Below, piece by piece: positions 1-8,433 of a stretch of 64,000 nucleotides of DNA. The notes beneath the pieces were generated by a model that saw only the letters and a list, made by a program, of their open reading frames with translations, did not search any database and was not told the DNA's origin. The stretch is from G963662985 sp963662985 (GTDB taxonomy: Bacteria > Chloroflexota > Anaerolineae > Anaerolineales > UBA11579). The translations under genes and the position numbers were made by a program. The stretch's first letter is position 1. Every line of letters begins with the position of its first letter. The stretch lies in contig OY760067.1 of assembly GCA_963662985.1 (NCBI GenBank), positions 1,860,001-1,924,000 of the forward strand. Reading direction: 5' to 3'.

Positions 1-1
1 T

Positions 2-265
2 ATTTTGGGTGAAGGTCGCTTGATCAACTTGGCATCTGCAGAAGGTCACCCGGCCTCTGTGATGGATATGAGCTTTGCAAATCAAGCATTGGCAGCAGAA
101 TATATGATGAAAAATGCTGATAAGTTGCAAAATAAAGTTTATGGAGTTCCTGAAGATATTGATCGCGAAATTGCTCGCATTAAATTGAATGCTATGGGTG
201 TTCAATTGGATGTTTTGACTGAAGATCAAGTAAAATATTTGAACAGCTGGGAAGAAGGCACATGA
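2..265 (+). CDS. ahcY: Adenosylhomocysteinase, C-terminal end (partial)
   Basis: This is the last ~87 codons of S-adenosylhomocysteine hydrolase, which splits S-adenosylhomocysteine into adenosine and homocysteine in the cytosolic methyl cycle. The reading frame is open to the window edge, so the start lies upstream. The visible segment GEGRLINLASAEGHPASVMD is the highly conserved C-terminal NAD/substrate region of the family, followed by the FANQALAAEY helix. The protein ends YLNSWEEGT, the short tail I associate with archaeal/Thermotoga-type enzymes rather than the PYRY tail of proteobacterial and eukaryotic ones. A terminator follows 38 bases later, so it is the last gene of its unit. The family assignment is certain; only the start is unseen. 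Confidence 0.96.
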   Translation: MLGEGRLINLASAEGHPASVMDMSFANQALAAEYMMKNADKLQNKVYGVPEDIDREIARIKLNAMGVQLDVLTEDQVKYLNSWEEGT

Positions 266-302
266 TCTTTTTTCTTCGCTAAGAAAAGATTTTTGACTAC
301 TA

Positions 303-332
303 AAGAAGCTTCTCCTGAAGCTTCTTTTTTTA
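303..332 (+). terminator. Rho-independent terminator after ahcY
   Basis: A 10-bp perfect stem (AAGAAGCTTC / GAAGCTTCTT) with a TCCT loop runs straight into a T tract. It ends the ahcY transcript before the Na/Pi transporter gene. Confidence 0.9.
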
Positions 333-436
333 TTTAAGTTATTTTGGATAAATCCCTTATCGAACTAAATTGTTAACGATAGAATAATAAATAATTAACT
401 AAAGATTAAATCAAACTCAATTTAGGAGCTTGAAAT

Positions 437-2047
437 ATGATGACTTTTTTTGAAATTCTTGGGGGTATGGCTTTATTTTTATACGGCGTAAATATTCTTA
501 GCAAGGCAATGGAAAAGGTGGCGGGATCTCAAATTCAACATTGGTTGGATCGGATGACAAACCACGTATTAAAAGCAGCTTTATTTGGAACTGTGGCAAC
601 TGCTATTTTGCAAAGTAGTTCGATGTTGATGGTGACAATGATTAGCTTGATCAATGCAAATTTGATGACATTAAGTCAAGCGGTGGGAGTGATGATGGGG
701 CAGGAGATTGGGACTACGCTCACTGCACAAATTGTTGCTTTTGATGTGGGAAATATTTGTTTTATTTTTATTGCTTTAGGGTTTGTGTTGATTGAGTTTT
801 GGCCGTATTCAAAAATCGCTATTTGGGGGGAGATCATCTTTGGATTTGGCGTGTTGTTTTTAGGAATGGAAATGATGTCTGATTCTTTGAAACTTTTAAT
901 GGTCTTTCCACAAGTTGAAGGATTTTTAACAGTGATGGGTCAGAATATTTTCTTAGGTGTTTTGGCAGGGACTATTGCGACGGCAGTGATTCAAAGTAGT
1001 TCGGCTGTGACTGCTTTGGTGGTTGCGATGGGCATTAGCCAGACAATCACCTTGGATGGTGCAATCGCGTTGTTGTTGGGCGCGAATATTGGGACGTGTA
1101 TTACGGGCTTGATTGCTGCTTTTCGGTTATCACGTCCTGCATTAAGAGCCTCACTGGCACAGATATTTATTAATATTGTTGGCGTGATGTTATTTTTACC
1201 ATTTATTGGTCCCTTTTCAAATTTAGTATCGCATACCGCATTGGGGCTTTCTCGACAGATTGCCAATGCTCATTCTATTTTTAATATTGTGGTGAGTGCT
1301 ATTATGCTGCCGTTTACGAAGAAAATTGTTGATTTAGTGGAATGGGTGATTCCAGTAAAGGAAGAAGAATCGCAAGAAAAAATCACAAAATTTATTGATG
1401 AAGGGCAGTTGGGCTTCCCTGCAATTGCTTTGGATAGTGGGTATAAAGAATTGTTATATATTGGTGAGATTACCAATCAAATGGTGACACAGAGTTATGA
1501 TGCTTTTGTGCAAAAGAATATAACTTCAATAGAATGGATCTTGGATCGAGAAGAAGAGTTGGTGGATCCTGCAACTCGGGCATTGGATCATTTTGTAAAT
1601 TTATTGTTGCGTGAAGATTTGACAGTTGAGGAGCAAGAAAGAGCATTTTTATTAAAGAATTTACTGGTTGATATTGAACGAGTGGCAGATCTAGTTGAAA
1701 ATATTGCGCAGTCATCTCAAGAAAAAATCAATGGAAATATTTTATTTACACCCGATGGATGGAATGCAGTGGGAGAGATGATCCGCCATACAATTGATAC
1801 TTTTACAGTAGCGATGGCTGCCTTGCAAAAGAACGATGTCAATTTGGCAAAAGAAACCTGCAAAAAGGAAGATGAGTTTGATGAGATGTATTTAGCGGAA
1901 AAGCAAGCCCATATTGAAAGATTGAACCATGGCTTGTGTTCGCCAGCGGCCGATGTAATGTTTGTGGAATTATTACGCCATTTGGAGCGAATTAATGACC
2001 ATGCGGAGAATATAGCAATTGGTGTGATTCGTACGAATCGGATGTAA
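437..2047 (+). CDS. Na/Pi cotransporter family protein with PhoU-like C-terminal domain
   Basis: A 536-residue inner-membrane protein of the NptA/YjbB (PNaS) family, predicted to move phosphate with sodium. The N-terminal ~310 residues contain two inverted QSSS repeats, each in a TAxxQSSS context (ATAILQSSSM near residue 60, ATAVIQSSSA near 190), plus GxxIGT(T/C) motifs after each; these are the family signature. Residues ~340-530 are soluble, helical and PhoU-like (LLREDLTVEEQERAFLLKNLLVDIERVADLVENIA and a second copy near the C-terminus ending RHLERINDHAENIA). An AGGAG-like site lies at 423-427 before the ATGATG start. The gene stands alone between two terminators. Family is confident; whether it imports or exports phosphate is not visible. 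Confidence 0.92.
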   Translation: MMTFFEILGGMALFLYGVNILSKAMEKVAGSQIQHWLDRMTNHVLKAALFGTVATAILQSSSMLMVTMISLINANLMTLSQAVGVMMGQEIGTTLTAQIVAFDVGNICFIFIALGFVLIEFWPYSKIAIWGEIIFGFGVLFLGMEMMSDSLKLLMVFPQVEGFLTVMGQNIFLGVLAGTIATAVIQSSSAVTALVVAMGISQTITLDGAIALLLGANIGTCITGLIAAFRLSRPALRASLAQIFINIVGVMLFLPFIGPFSNLVSHTALGLSRQIANAHSIFNIVVSAIMLPFTKKIVDLVEWVIPVKEEESQEKITKFIDEGQLGFPAIALDSGYKELLYIGEITNQMVTQSYDAFVQKNITSIEWILDREEELVDPATRALDHFVNLLLREDLTVEEQERAFLLKNLLVDIERVADLVENIAQSSQEKINGNILFTPDGWNAVGEMIRHTIDTFTVAMAALQKNDVNLAKETCKKEDEFDEMYLAEKQAHIERLNHGLCSPAADVMFVELLRHLERINDHAENIAIGVIRTNRM

Positions 2048-2068
2048 AATAAAGAGTAGAATTAAAAA

Positions 2069-2097
2069 AGAAAAGCTTTGAATAAGCTTTTTTTTTG
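2069..2097 (+). terminator. Terminator after Na/Pi transporter gene
   Basis: AAAAGCTT and AAGCTTTT arms with a 4-5 base loop are followed by a run of about nine T residues. It separates the transporter gene from the sugar-uptake cluster. Confidence 0.85.
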
Positions 2098-2134
2098 CTT
2101 GTAGGTAAGTAGAGAACCGCAATCTTAAAAAATC

Positions 2135-2163
2135 TTGACATTCAAAACGATTTGGTATATTTT
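2135..2163 (+). promoter_or_regulatory. Sigma70-type promoter of the sugar ABC transporter cluster
   Basis: A consensus -35 box TTGACA (2135-2140) is followed 17 bases later by TATTTT (2158-2163). A slightly earlier TATATT at 2156-2161 is an alternative -10 with a 15-base spacer. Operator-like sequence fills the spacer and covers the expected start point, so the promoter should be strongly repressible. Confidence 0.75.
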
Positions 2164-2188
2164 GTTATATATAACCAAAACGTTTTGG
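2142..2188. promoter_or_regulatory. Paired LacI-family operator sites
   Basis: A perfect 14-bp palindrome CCAAAACGTTTTGG lies at 2175-2188. A second, imperfect copy TCAAAACGATTTGG lies at 2142-2155 and matches it at 12 of 14 positions. Both have the central CG dyad usual for LacI/GalR-family operators. The first copy sits between the -35 and -10 boxes and the second over the expected transcription start; their centres are 33 bp apart, about three helical turns. The LacI-domain protein at 8434-10872 in the same cluster is the obvious candidate to bind here. That pairing is inferred from position. Confidence 0.8.
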
Positions 2189-2249
2189 ATATAAATTAAG
2201 CTGAGAGCAGACTTAATTTGACTAATAAAATTTTTTTTGGAGGAAAAAA

Positions 2250-3485
2250 ATGAAAAAAGGCAAACTTTTTACCGCTATTATGGCTGTTGCATTATTGGCA
2301 GTGGCAATGATGGTCATTCCTGCTGGCGCGCAAGATGGTGGTACATTGGTGATCACATCCACCTTGTGGTCCCAACCCGCAGAACAAACCTACATTATTA
2401 ACGAAGTTATTAAACCGTTCGAAGAAATGTATGGCGTAACAGTTAAATTTGATGTTATCAATGATGGTGCAGCAGTTTTAGATCGTATTGCGGTGCAATC
2501 TGAAACCGATCACGTTTCAACCGACCTAGTGATCGTGCACAATGGTGACATGGCAAAATGGACAGATGCAGGATATGTTTCTGATATTTCCGAATTGAAA
2601 GCCAGTTTGACAGATCGAACCTTCTCTGAAGCATTTGCTTCTTCAATGTCAGTGGATGGGAAAGATTATTTCTTGCCAATTTCTGCTGATGTTTATTTGA
2701 CAATTGCCAATAATGATGCATTGCCTTACAAACCTGCCGATGCTGATATGGATACCCTTACATGGGATCAATATGCTGATTGGGTTGCCGCAGTGGCCGC
2801 TGGCGAAGGTGAAGGTAAAGCTGTGACATCATGGGGCTCAATGGTTTATACCTTTGGCGCAACTGGTTTGTCCTATGGCGCAGGTTTCCCCGATTTCAAT
2901 TCTCCTGAAGCAATGCAAGCATGGAATGTTTGGGCAAAGATGGGCAATGGTTGGATTGACACCGTAGATACTGTTGACGCTGAAATGGAACCATTGAAGA
3001 ATGGTGAAGCATGGATGGCAGTGGCTCACGTTGCTCGTGTTGGTGAAGTTTATGGCTTCAACCCCACTCAATTCACAATTGGTCCTGCACCTTCTGGCCC
3101 CGCAGGAACCGGCTCAATTGCTGGCGCACACGGGATTGGGATTGTGGAAGGCGCCCCGAATGCTGAAGCTGCAAAACTCTTCATTGAATATTTGACCGAA
3201 CCTGAAATGATTGCAAAGACTTCTGCAGGTGCTGGCGGATTCATTCCCCCCATTTCTGAAGCTATTCAATATTTGGGCACAGAACCGGAAGATGTCGCAA
3301 TTGCAAAAGCTATCTTGGTTTTGGAAAATGGCGTAACCTCTGGTGTTCCAGGATCTGACTACACTGATTGGGGTGCAGTGAAGCAAGTTTATATGGATAC
3401 TTTCAAGGCAGTCCGCGAAGGTCAAGAAATCACCCAAGAATTCTTGGATGGTGCACAAGCCAATTTGGACGCTTTATTGAAGTAA
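2250..3485 (+). CDS. Extracellular sugar-binding protein of an ABC transporter
   Basis: A 411-residue family 1 (MalE-like) solute-binding protein that should capture a sugar or glycoside outside the membrane and hand it to the two permeases that follow. Residues 1-27 are a signal peptide (KKGK, hydrophobic core, cleavage after AGA/AQ); there is no lipobox cysteine, so anchoring is not obvious. The mature part has the usual two-lobe pattern, with AHVARVGEVYGF and AGAHGIGIVEGAPNAEAAKLFIEYL typical of the family. A GGAGG site lies 8 bases before the ATG. It is the first gene behind the repressible promoter and is followed by a strong hairpin. The ligand is not readable from sequence; context suggests a glucosylglycerate-type glycoside. 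Confidence 0.9.
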   Translation: MKKGKLFTAIMAVALLAVAMMVIPAGAQDGGTLVITSTLWSQPAEQTYIINEVIKPFEEMYGVTVKFDVINDGAAVLDRIAVQSETDHVSTDLVIVHNGDMAKWTDAGYVSDISELKASLTDRTFSEAFASSMSVDGKDYFLPISADVYLTIANNDALPYKPADADMDTLTWDQYADWVAAVAAGEGEGKAVTSWGSMVYTFGATGLSYGAGFPDFNSPEAMQAWNVWAKMGNGWIDTVDTVDAEMEPLKNGEAWMAVAHVARVGEVYGFNPTQFTIGPAPSGPAGTGSIAGAHGIGIVEGAPNAEAAKLFIEYLTEPEMIAKTSAGAGGFIPPISEAIQYLGTEPEDVAIAKAILVLENGVTSGVPGSDYTDWGAVKQVYMDTFKAVREGQEITQEFLDGAQANLDALLK

Positions 3486-3501
3486 GAGATTCTCTTTGTG
3501 A

Positions 3502-3587
3502 AGTTTCTTGAACCCAGGAAACTTAAGAGAATTCAATTCTCTATGAAATACAAGTCCGGGGTGTTCAGTCACCTCGGACTTTGTTTT
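3502..3587 (+). terminator. Hairpins and attenuator-like terminator after the binding-protein gene
   Basis: Three hairpins follow the stop codon: AAGTTTC/GAAACTT (3502-3526), AGAGAATT/AATTCTCT (3528-3544), and a 12-bp stem AAGTCCGGGGTG with CACCTCGGACTT (3552-3581, one G-T pair) followed by TTGTTTTT. The last looks like a terminator inside the operon. Partial read-through plus stabilising hairpins is the usual way to make more binding protein than permease; that role is inferred here. Confidence 0.75.
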
Positions 3588-3689
3588 TCAAACTTTTGAA
3601 TCTTGTGAGTTAATTTATTATTTTTGGTAGTTATTATTATTTGAATATTTTTTGATTTGATTGTTTGAAAAACTTAAGGAGGAGGAAAG

Positions 3690-4598
3690 ATGGCAACGAT
3701 GAACTTAAATACACAAAAAAAGCGAACGTTGTTTATGAAAAAAGCTGGACCGTATCTTTTGATTTTGCCTATTTTTGTGTATTATCTTCTGTTTTGGCTA
3801 CGTCCGGTTTGGATTGTTGTTCGAGATAGTTTTATTGATTTGAGTGGGAAAGTTTCTTTTCAAAACTATGTGATGATCTTTCAGAGTGAAGAATTTAAGC
3901 CTGCATTGTTGAACACAGCCATAATCGCAGGGGTGAGTGTGACGGTTGAATTTGTGCTTGCACTTTTAATCGCTTTGTTGATTAATCAACGATTCAAAGG
4001 ATCTGATCTTTTTTTATTCTTGTGTATGATTCCGATGGCAATGCCGGCGGTGGCAGCAGGGGCCATGTGGAACACAGGGTTGACACCTCATGGTTGGTTA
4101 AATAGTTTGTTGATGAATGTAGGGATTTTAGCATGGGGGGATAAGATTGCTTGGACAACAGGTGAGCAGTTCCAAAAAATGGTGCTAATCATTTTGGTGG
4201 ATGCTTGGCAAGTAATCCCGTCGATTATGATTATTTTGCTAGCAGGGCTACAAGGGCTGCCTGAAGAAGCAAAAGAAGCTGGCCGTGTTTTTGGGGGGAA
4301 TGGTTGGGATGTGTTGACCAAGATCACTTTACCTATGCTTAAGTCGACGATTACAACGGCGGTGATTCTGCGTTTGATCTCTGCAATTCAAATTTGGTTG
4401 ATTATTGTGATGTTGTTCAACTTTGGCAATTTACCTGTCTTGTTGGAGCGAGTGGTCTATTACTCAAACGAAGTACCAGGAATTGTGGGTGCAGATCAAA
4501 TGGCCTATGCCTATACGGTGATTATTACTTTGGTAGTTTCTTCTGTGGCGATGATCTATTTGAAGGTCGTTGGTGCTTTTGAAACGAAAGATCGATAG
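3690..4598 (+). CDS. ABC sugar transporter permease, MalF type
   Basis: A 302-residue integral membrane permease with about six membrane segments. The conserved cytoplasmic EAA loop, which docks on the ATPase, is EEAKEAGRVFGGNGWDVLTK followed by ITLPM near residues 190-215. A GGAGGAGG ribosome site lies 6 bases before the ATG. It is 12 bases upstream of the second permease gene, with which it should form the channel. A run of basic residues at the N-terminus (TQKKRTLFMKK) fits the inside-positive rule. Assignment to the carbohydrate-uptake permease family is secure; the substrate is inferred from neighbours. Confidence 0.92.
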   Translation: MATMNLNTQKKRTLFMKKAGPYLLILPIFVYYLLFWLRPVWIVVRDSFIDLSGKVSFQNYVMIFQSEEFKPALLNTAIIAGVSVTVEFVLALLIALLINQRFKGSDLFLFLCMIPMAMPAVAAGAMWNTGLTPHGWLNSLLMNVGILAWGDKIAWTTGEQFQKMVLIILVDAWQVIPSIMIILLAGLQGLPEEAKEAGRVFGGNGWDVLTKITLPMLKSTITTAVILRLISAIQIWLIIVMLFNFGNLPVLLERVVYYSNEVPGIVGADQMAYAYTVIITLVVSSVAMIYLKVVGAFETKDR

Positions 4599-4610
4599 GA
4601 GAGGCGTGAA

Positions 4611-5672
4611 ATGAAAAAAAGTAAAAATTATTTAAAATTAATGCGCTCCACGATCACATATATCGTCGTGATTGGTATTTTATTCATTGTTCTGACACCA
4701 GTTTATTTTTTGGTCCAACTGTCTTTTTTGAGTGGCCGCGAAGCCTATCGATATCCGTTGCCAATGCGCCCTTATTTGAAAGATACTTTTCGAATTGAAG
4801 AAGGACAATTTGGTTATCTTTATTCAATTTATAACCCAGATACAGATGAATTTGAAACTATCTTGGATACCGGAAAAGTGGATAAGGTTACCAGCCAATT
4901 TGCAAAATATCAAGCAATCAATTTGACAGAAGAAGAAGTTTTAGCACAATGGGATGCTTTTGAAAATTCACCGGACGGAGTTTATGAATTCACTTTGCGG
5001 AAAAATATTTTTTCAAATTATGTAAACTTCTTCCAGATTACACAAGATGCGATGCCTTCACTGATTCGTTCGATTGAAATTGCTGGGTTAACTATTTTGA
5101 TTTCATTGACAATTGGAGGGATGGCTGGATATGCGTTTGCACGTTATCGCTTCAAAGGTCGCTCTGCCCTAAACTTCTCTGTGTTGTTGGTGAGAATGTT
5201 CCCAGCCGTGTCGATTGCCATGCCGATGGTGAAAATTTTGATTGAGATGGGGTTGTTTGATAAACCACTAGGACTATCCTTGGTCTATTCTGTGAGCCAA
5301 ATTGGGCTGACGGTGTGGATTACGGCTTCAATTTTTCAGAATATTCCGGTGGAATTGGAAGAAGCGGCTGAAGTGTTTGGCGCGAATAAATTGCGTACTG
5401 TCATCCAAGTCACATTGCCGTTAGCTTTGCCAGGTTTGGCAGCCGCTTCAATGTATGCGTTTATTGGGGCATGGAATGAGACAGTTTCTGCTTTGTTGTT
5501 GACACAATTTAACCCGACATTTGCGCTGGTGGTTTATAACAGTTCATTGAATGTGGCGGGGAATGTAAACTTAGCAGCTGCTGGAGGGGTGGCGATGGCG
5601 ATTCCAGCAGTGGTATTTACGTTGATCATTCGACGTTATTTGAATCAGATGTGGGGTGGCGTTTCTGTTTAG
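4611..5672 (+). CDS. ABC sugar transporter permease, MalG type, with extra outside loop
   Basis: A 353-residue permease, clearly longer than the ~275-300 residues usual for MalG-type proteins. The EAA loop is EEAAEVFGANKLRTVIQVTLPLALPG near residues 260-285 and the C-terminus ends in the usual RRYLNQMWGG. The extra length is a hydrophilic block of about 100 residues (roughly 40-145) between membrane segments 1 and 2, rich in acidic residues and predicted to lie outside the membrane. It may contact the binding protein, as the P2 loop of MalF does, although here it is on the MalG-type partner. GGAG lies 7-10 bases before the start. Part of the same operon. Confidence 0.92.
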   Translation: MKKSKNYLKLMRSTITYIVVIGILFIVLTPVYFLVQLSFLSGREAYRYPLPMRPYLKDTFRIEEGQFGYLYSIYNPDTDEFETILDTGKVDKVTSQFAKYQAINLTEEEVLAQWDAFENSPDGVYEFTLRKNIFSNYVNFFQITQDAMPSLIRSIEIAGLTILISLTIGGMAGYAFARYRFKGRSALNFSVLLVRMFPAVSIAMPMVKILIEMGLFDKPLGLSLVYSVSQIGLTVWITASIFQNIPVELEEAAEVFGANKLRTVIQVTLPLALPGLAAASMYAFIGAWNETVSALLLTQFNPTFALVVYNSSLNVAGNVNLAAAGGVAMAIPAVVFTLIIRRYLNQMWGGVSV

Positions 5673-5699
5673 GAAGCGCGGTGCTGAAAGGAAACTAAT

Positions 5700-6794
5700 A
5701 TGGCTACTTTAGAACTTAAGAATATCAAAAAAGTTTTTGGAGGTAAGGTGACTGCTGTCAACCATTTAAACTTGGAAGTGAAAGAAGGCGAGTTTATGGT
5801 CTTTTTAGGGCCTTCTGGGTGTGGAAAGACAACTACGATGCGAATGGTGGCAGGTTTGGAAGATGTGACGGAAGGCCAGGTGATTTTGGATGGAGAAGAT
5901 ATTACCTATAAACCAACCAGAAAACGTGGAATTTCTATGATCTTCCAACAATATGCAGTTTGGCCTCACATGACTGTGTTTGACAACATTGCTTATGCAC
6001 TGAAATTGAAAAAAATGGATAAAGAAGTTATCAAAGAGAAAGTCGAAAATGCGGCTCGTTTGACGCATATTGACCAATTGTTAGACCGATATCCGAGCCA
6101 GCTCTCTGGTGGGCAGCAACAACGAGTGGCAGTGGCAAGAGCTATTGCTGTGGAGCCAAAGTTGTTTTTGATGGATGAACCTTTATCGAACCTTGATGCG
6201 AAGTTGCGTGTTTCCACTCGTACGGAATTGAAGACGATTCATAAACAAACAGGTGCGACGACTATTTTTGTGACCCATGACCAAGCTGAAGCAATGTCTA
6301 TGGCAGATCGAATTATGATTATGAAAGATGGCGAAGTGATGCAAATTGGGACACCGGATGAGGTTTATCATGAAAGTGCGAATTTATTTGTGGCTGGCTT
6401 CATCGGCACTCCTCCGACTAACTTTTTGAATGTGGATGTGGTGGATGATGGCAAGTCTCTTGAATTAAAAAATAATTATGTGCATATGACAGCCGATGCT
6501 GAACAAGCAGCTTTGATTCGCAAGAGTGGCTTGAAGAAAGTGATTATGGGAGTGCGTCCAGAGAATTTTGTTTTGGTAGACAACGCGAAAGATGCAATTT
6601 TCTCAGAACCTTGTTTATTATCTGAACCACAAGGTTCACATCAGATTGCGACGGTGGATTTGGGTGGTTTGATGGTGAAGATCGTGGCTGAACCTGTGCC
6701 ACATTTGAAGAGTGGTGAAATGCTGCATGTAGGGATTGTGGCTGATAAGGTTTCATTTTTTAATCCAGAAAGTGAAAACCGTTTGACAATGTAA
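5700..6794 (+). CDS. ABC transporter ATPase, MsmX/UgpC/MalK type
   Basis: The 364-residue cytoplasmic ATPase that powers the sugar transporter. Walker A is GPSGCGKTT (residues 37-45), the Q-loop lies in QQYAVWPHM, the ABC signature is LSGGQQQR, Walker B is LFLMDEP with the following SNLDAKLR D-loop, and the switch histidine is in FVTHDQ. From about residue 240 there is a TOBE/OB-fold regulatory domain (MGVRPENF) typical of carbohydrate-importer ATPases. It lies 27 bases after the second permease gene. After it there is a 238-base gap containing only a weak GGAG/CTCC hairpin and T run. Confidence 0.95.
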   Translation: MATLELKNIKKVFGGKVTAVNHLNLEVKEGEFMVFLGPSGCGKTTTMRMVAGLEDVTEGQVILDGEDITYKPTRKRGISMIFQQYAVWPHMTVFDNIAYALKLKKMDKEVIKEKVENAARLTHIDQLLDRYPSQLSGGQQQRVAVARAIAVEPKLFLMDEPLSNLDAKLRVSTRTELKTIHKQTGATTIFVTHDQAEAMSMADRIMIMKDGEVMQIGTPDEVYHESANLFVAGFIGTPPTNFLNVDVVDDGKSLELKNNYVHMTADAEQAALIRKSGLKKVIMGVRPENFVLVDNAKDAIFSEPCLLSEPQGSHQIATVDLGGLMVKIVAEPVPHLKSGEMLHVGIVADKVSFFNPESENRLTM

Positions 6795-7032
6795 TTTACG
6801 GTGCTAGACCGTTATGCGAGGGTAGAGGAGTCTCCTTTTTTTGGACGATAGGTCAATTTGTTTGACTATTGAAGCGATTGCTTATCCATTTGATTGATGT
6901 AGAGAGGTTTGAAAACTGAGATCAGATGGATTCCTAAAATAAATTTTTGATAATTGAAAAAAAATAGTTTTAGGAATCGAAGTTTATTCGAGAAATAAAA
7001 AAAATGGAAAGGACGCTTTTTGCGTTGTAGTT

Positions 7033-8412
7033 ATGAGAAATCATACGATTGGAATTTTACATTATTTATTAGGCAGTACGGATGGTGTTTCGTTAGAAGA
7101 TGAAAAATGGATTGAGATCATGCAATCAATGGGACATCGAGTGGTGCGCATTGCAGGTGATCTGAATGGTAAGGATGGGTATGAGATTCCTGCGATGTAT
7201 CATCATACAGATGAAGCACATCGATTTTTTAAGAATACCATGTTTGCATTGACGGATTATGAAGATGATGCTGCTTTAAGAAAAGCTATTTTTGAATCTG
7301 CGGCTGCAATTGAAGAAAAACTAACAAAAATTATTAAAAAAGAAAAAATTGATATTTTGATGCCGAATAATGTCTTGACATTGTTTTATAACCCGGCAAC
7401 AACAATTGCGGTGACAAATGTAGTACGTAAATTGGATTTGACGGTTATTTCTCATAATCATGATTTTTATTGGGATCGGGTGGATGATTTTTGTTTACCG
7501 ACGAAAACGGCAGTTGAAATTGCTGATTATTATGTCCCGCCCAGATTGCCAAAGGCAGTGCATGCTGTGATTAATTCATATTCTCAAAGAAGATTGTTAG
7601 AACGTAAGGGAATTGCTTCAACAATTGTACCTAATGTGTTTGATTTTTCAGAAGAATGGGCTTCGGATGAGTATAATGCTGATTTTCGAGAAACCGTTGG
7701 TTTGAAAGAAGATGATATTTATATTTTACAGGCAACACGAGTGATTCCTCGTAAGGGAATTGGCATGGCGTTGGATTTTGTAGCGGCGTTGAATACTCCT
7801 GAAAGACGTAAGGTGTTGGAAGAAAAAGGATTGTATAACGGAAAGAAATTCACAAAAGATAGCCGAATTGTGTTTGTGTTGGCTGGTTTTACGCGTGATG
7901 ATCAGAGCGGATATTATACAAAAGCCTTGCGACAGCGAATTGATGAATTAGGGATTGACACTTTGTTTATTGAAGATCATATTGCGGCTGAACGAGGAGA
8001 AGGTCCTAACGGAGAAAAAGTTTATTCTTTATGGGATGCCTATGACCAAGCAGACTTTATTACTTATCCATCCTTCTGGGAAGGGTGGGGAAATCAATTG
8101 TTGGAAGCAATGAAATCAAAAACAGCAACCATGATTTTTGAATATCCTGTTTATCAAACAGATTTGGCTTCGGCAGGATTGAAGATGGTTTCGATTGGGG
8201 ATGAAATGATAATCAATCCGAAGACACAATTGGCGCAAGCACCTCAAAAAGCCATTGAGAAGGCAGCAGATCAAGCAATTACTATTTTGACAGACGCAAA
8301 AGCGTATCAAGAAATGGTGGAACATAATTTTAAAGTTGGAGAAGAAAACTTTTCTATGACGACTTTGCGTGCTTATATCAAGATGTTAATTTCAAATGCA
8401 GAAATGTTATAA
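7033..8412 (+). CDS. GT4-like retaining glycosyltransferase
   Basis: A 459-residue GT-B fold glycosyltransferase of the family 4 type. The C-terminal half has the donor-binding pattern: QATRVIPRKGIGMALDFVAAL near residues 235-255 and the EX7E motif, E350 to E358, in FWEGWGNQLLEAM. There is no signal peptide, so it acts in the cytosol on a nucleotide-sugar donor. Its place beside a GH13_18 phosphorylase and a glycerate kinase makes synthesis of a glycosylated glycerate (for example a mannosylglucosylglycerate-synthase-like reaction) attractive, but donor and acceptor cannot be read from sequence. A distinct promoter is possible in the 238-base gap upstream. It is 21 bases before the LacI-fusion gene. 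Confidence 0.85.
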   Translation: MRNHTIGILHYLLGSTDGVSLEDEKWIEIMQSMGHRVVRIAGDLNGKDGYEIPAMYHHTDEAHRFFKNTMFALTDYEDDAALRKAIFESAAAIEEKLTKIIKKEKIDILMPNNVLTLFYNPATTIAVTNVVRKLDLTVISHNHDFYWDRVDDFCLPTKTAVEIADYYVPPRLPKAVHAVINSYSQRRLLERKGIASTIVPNVFDFSEEWASDEYNADFRETVGLKEDDIYILQATRVIPRKGIGMALDFVAALNTPERRKVLEEKGLYNGKKFTKDSRIVFVLAGFTRDDQSGYYTKALRQRIDELGIDTLFIEDHIAAERGEGPNGEKVYSLWDAYDQADFITYPSFWEGWGNQLLEAMKSKTATMIFEYPVYQTDLASAGLKMVSIGDEMIINPKTQLAQAPQKAIEKAADQAITILTDAKAYQEMVEHNFKVGEENFSMTTLRAYIKMLISNAEML

Positions 8413-8433
8413 TTTATTTCTACAAGAGGAACT

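Noticed and set aside
2164..2175. GTTATATATAAC palindrome as a separate operator
   Set aside because: It is a simple AT alternation at the promoter -10 region and does not resemble the flanking LacI boxes.
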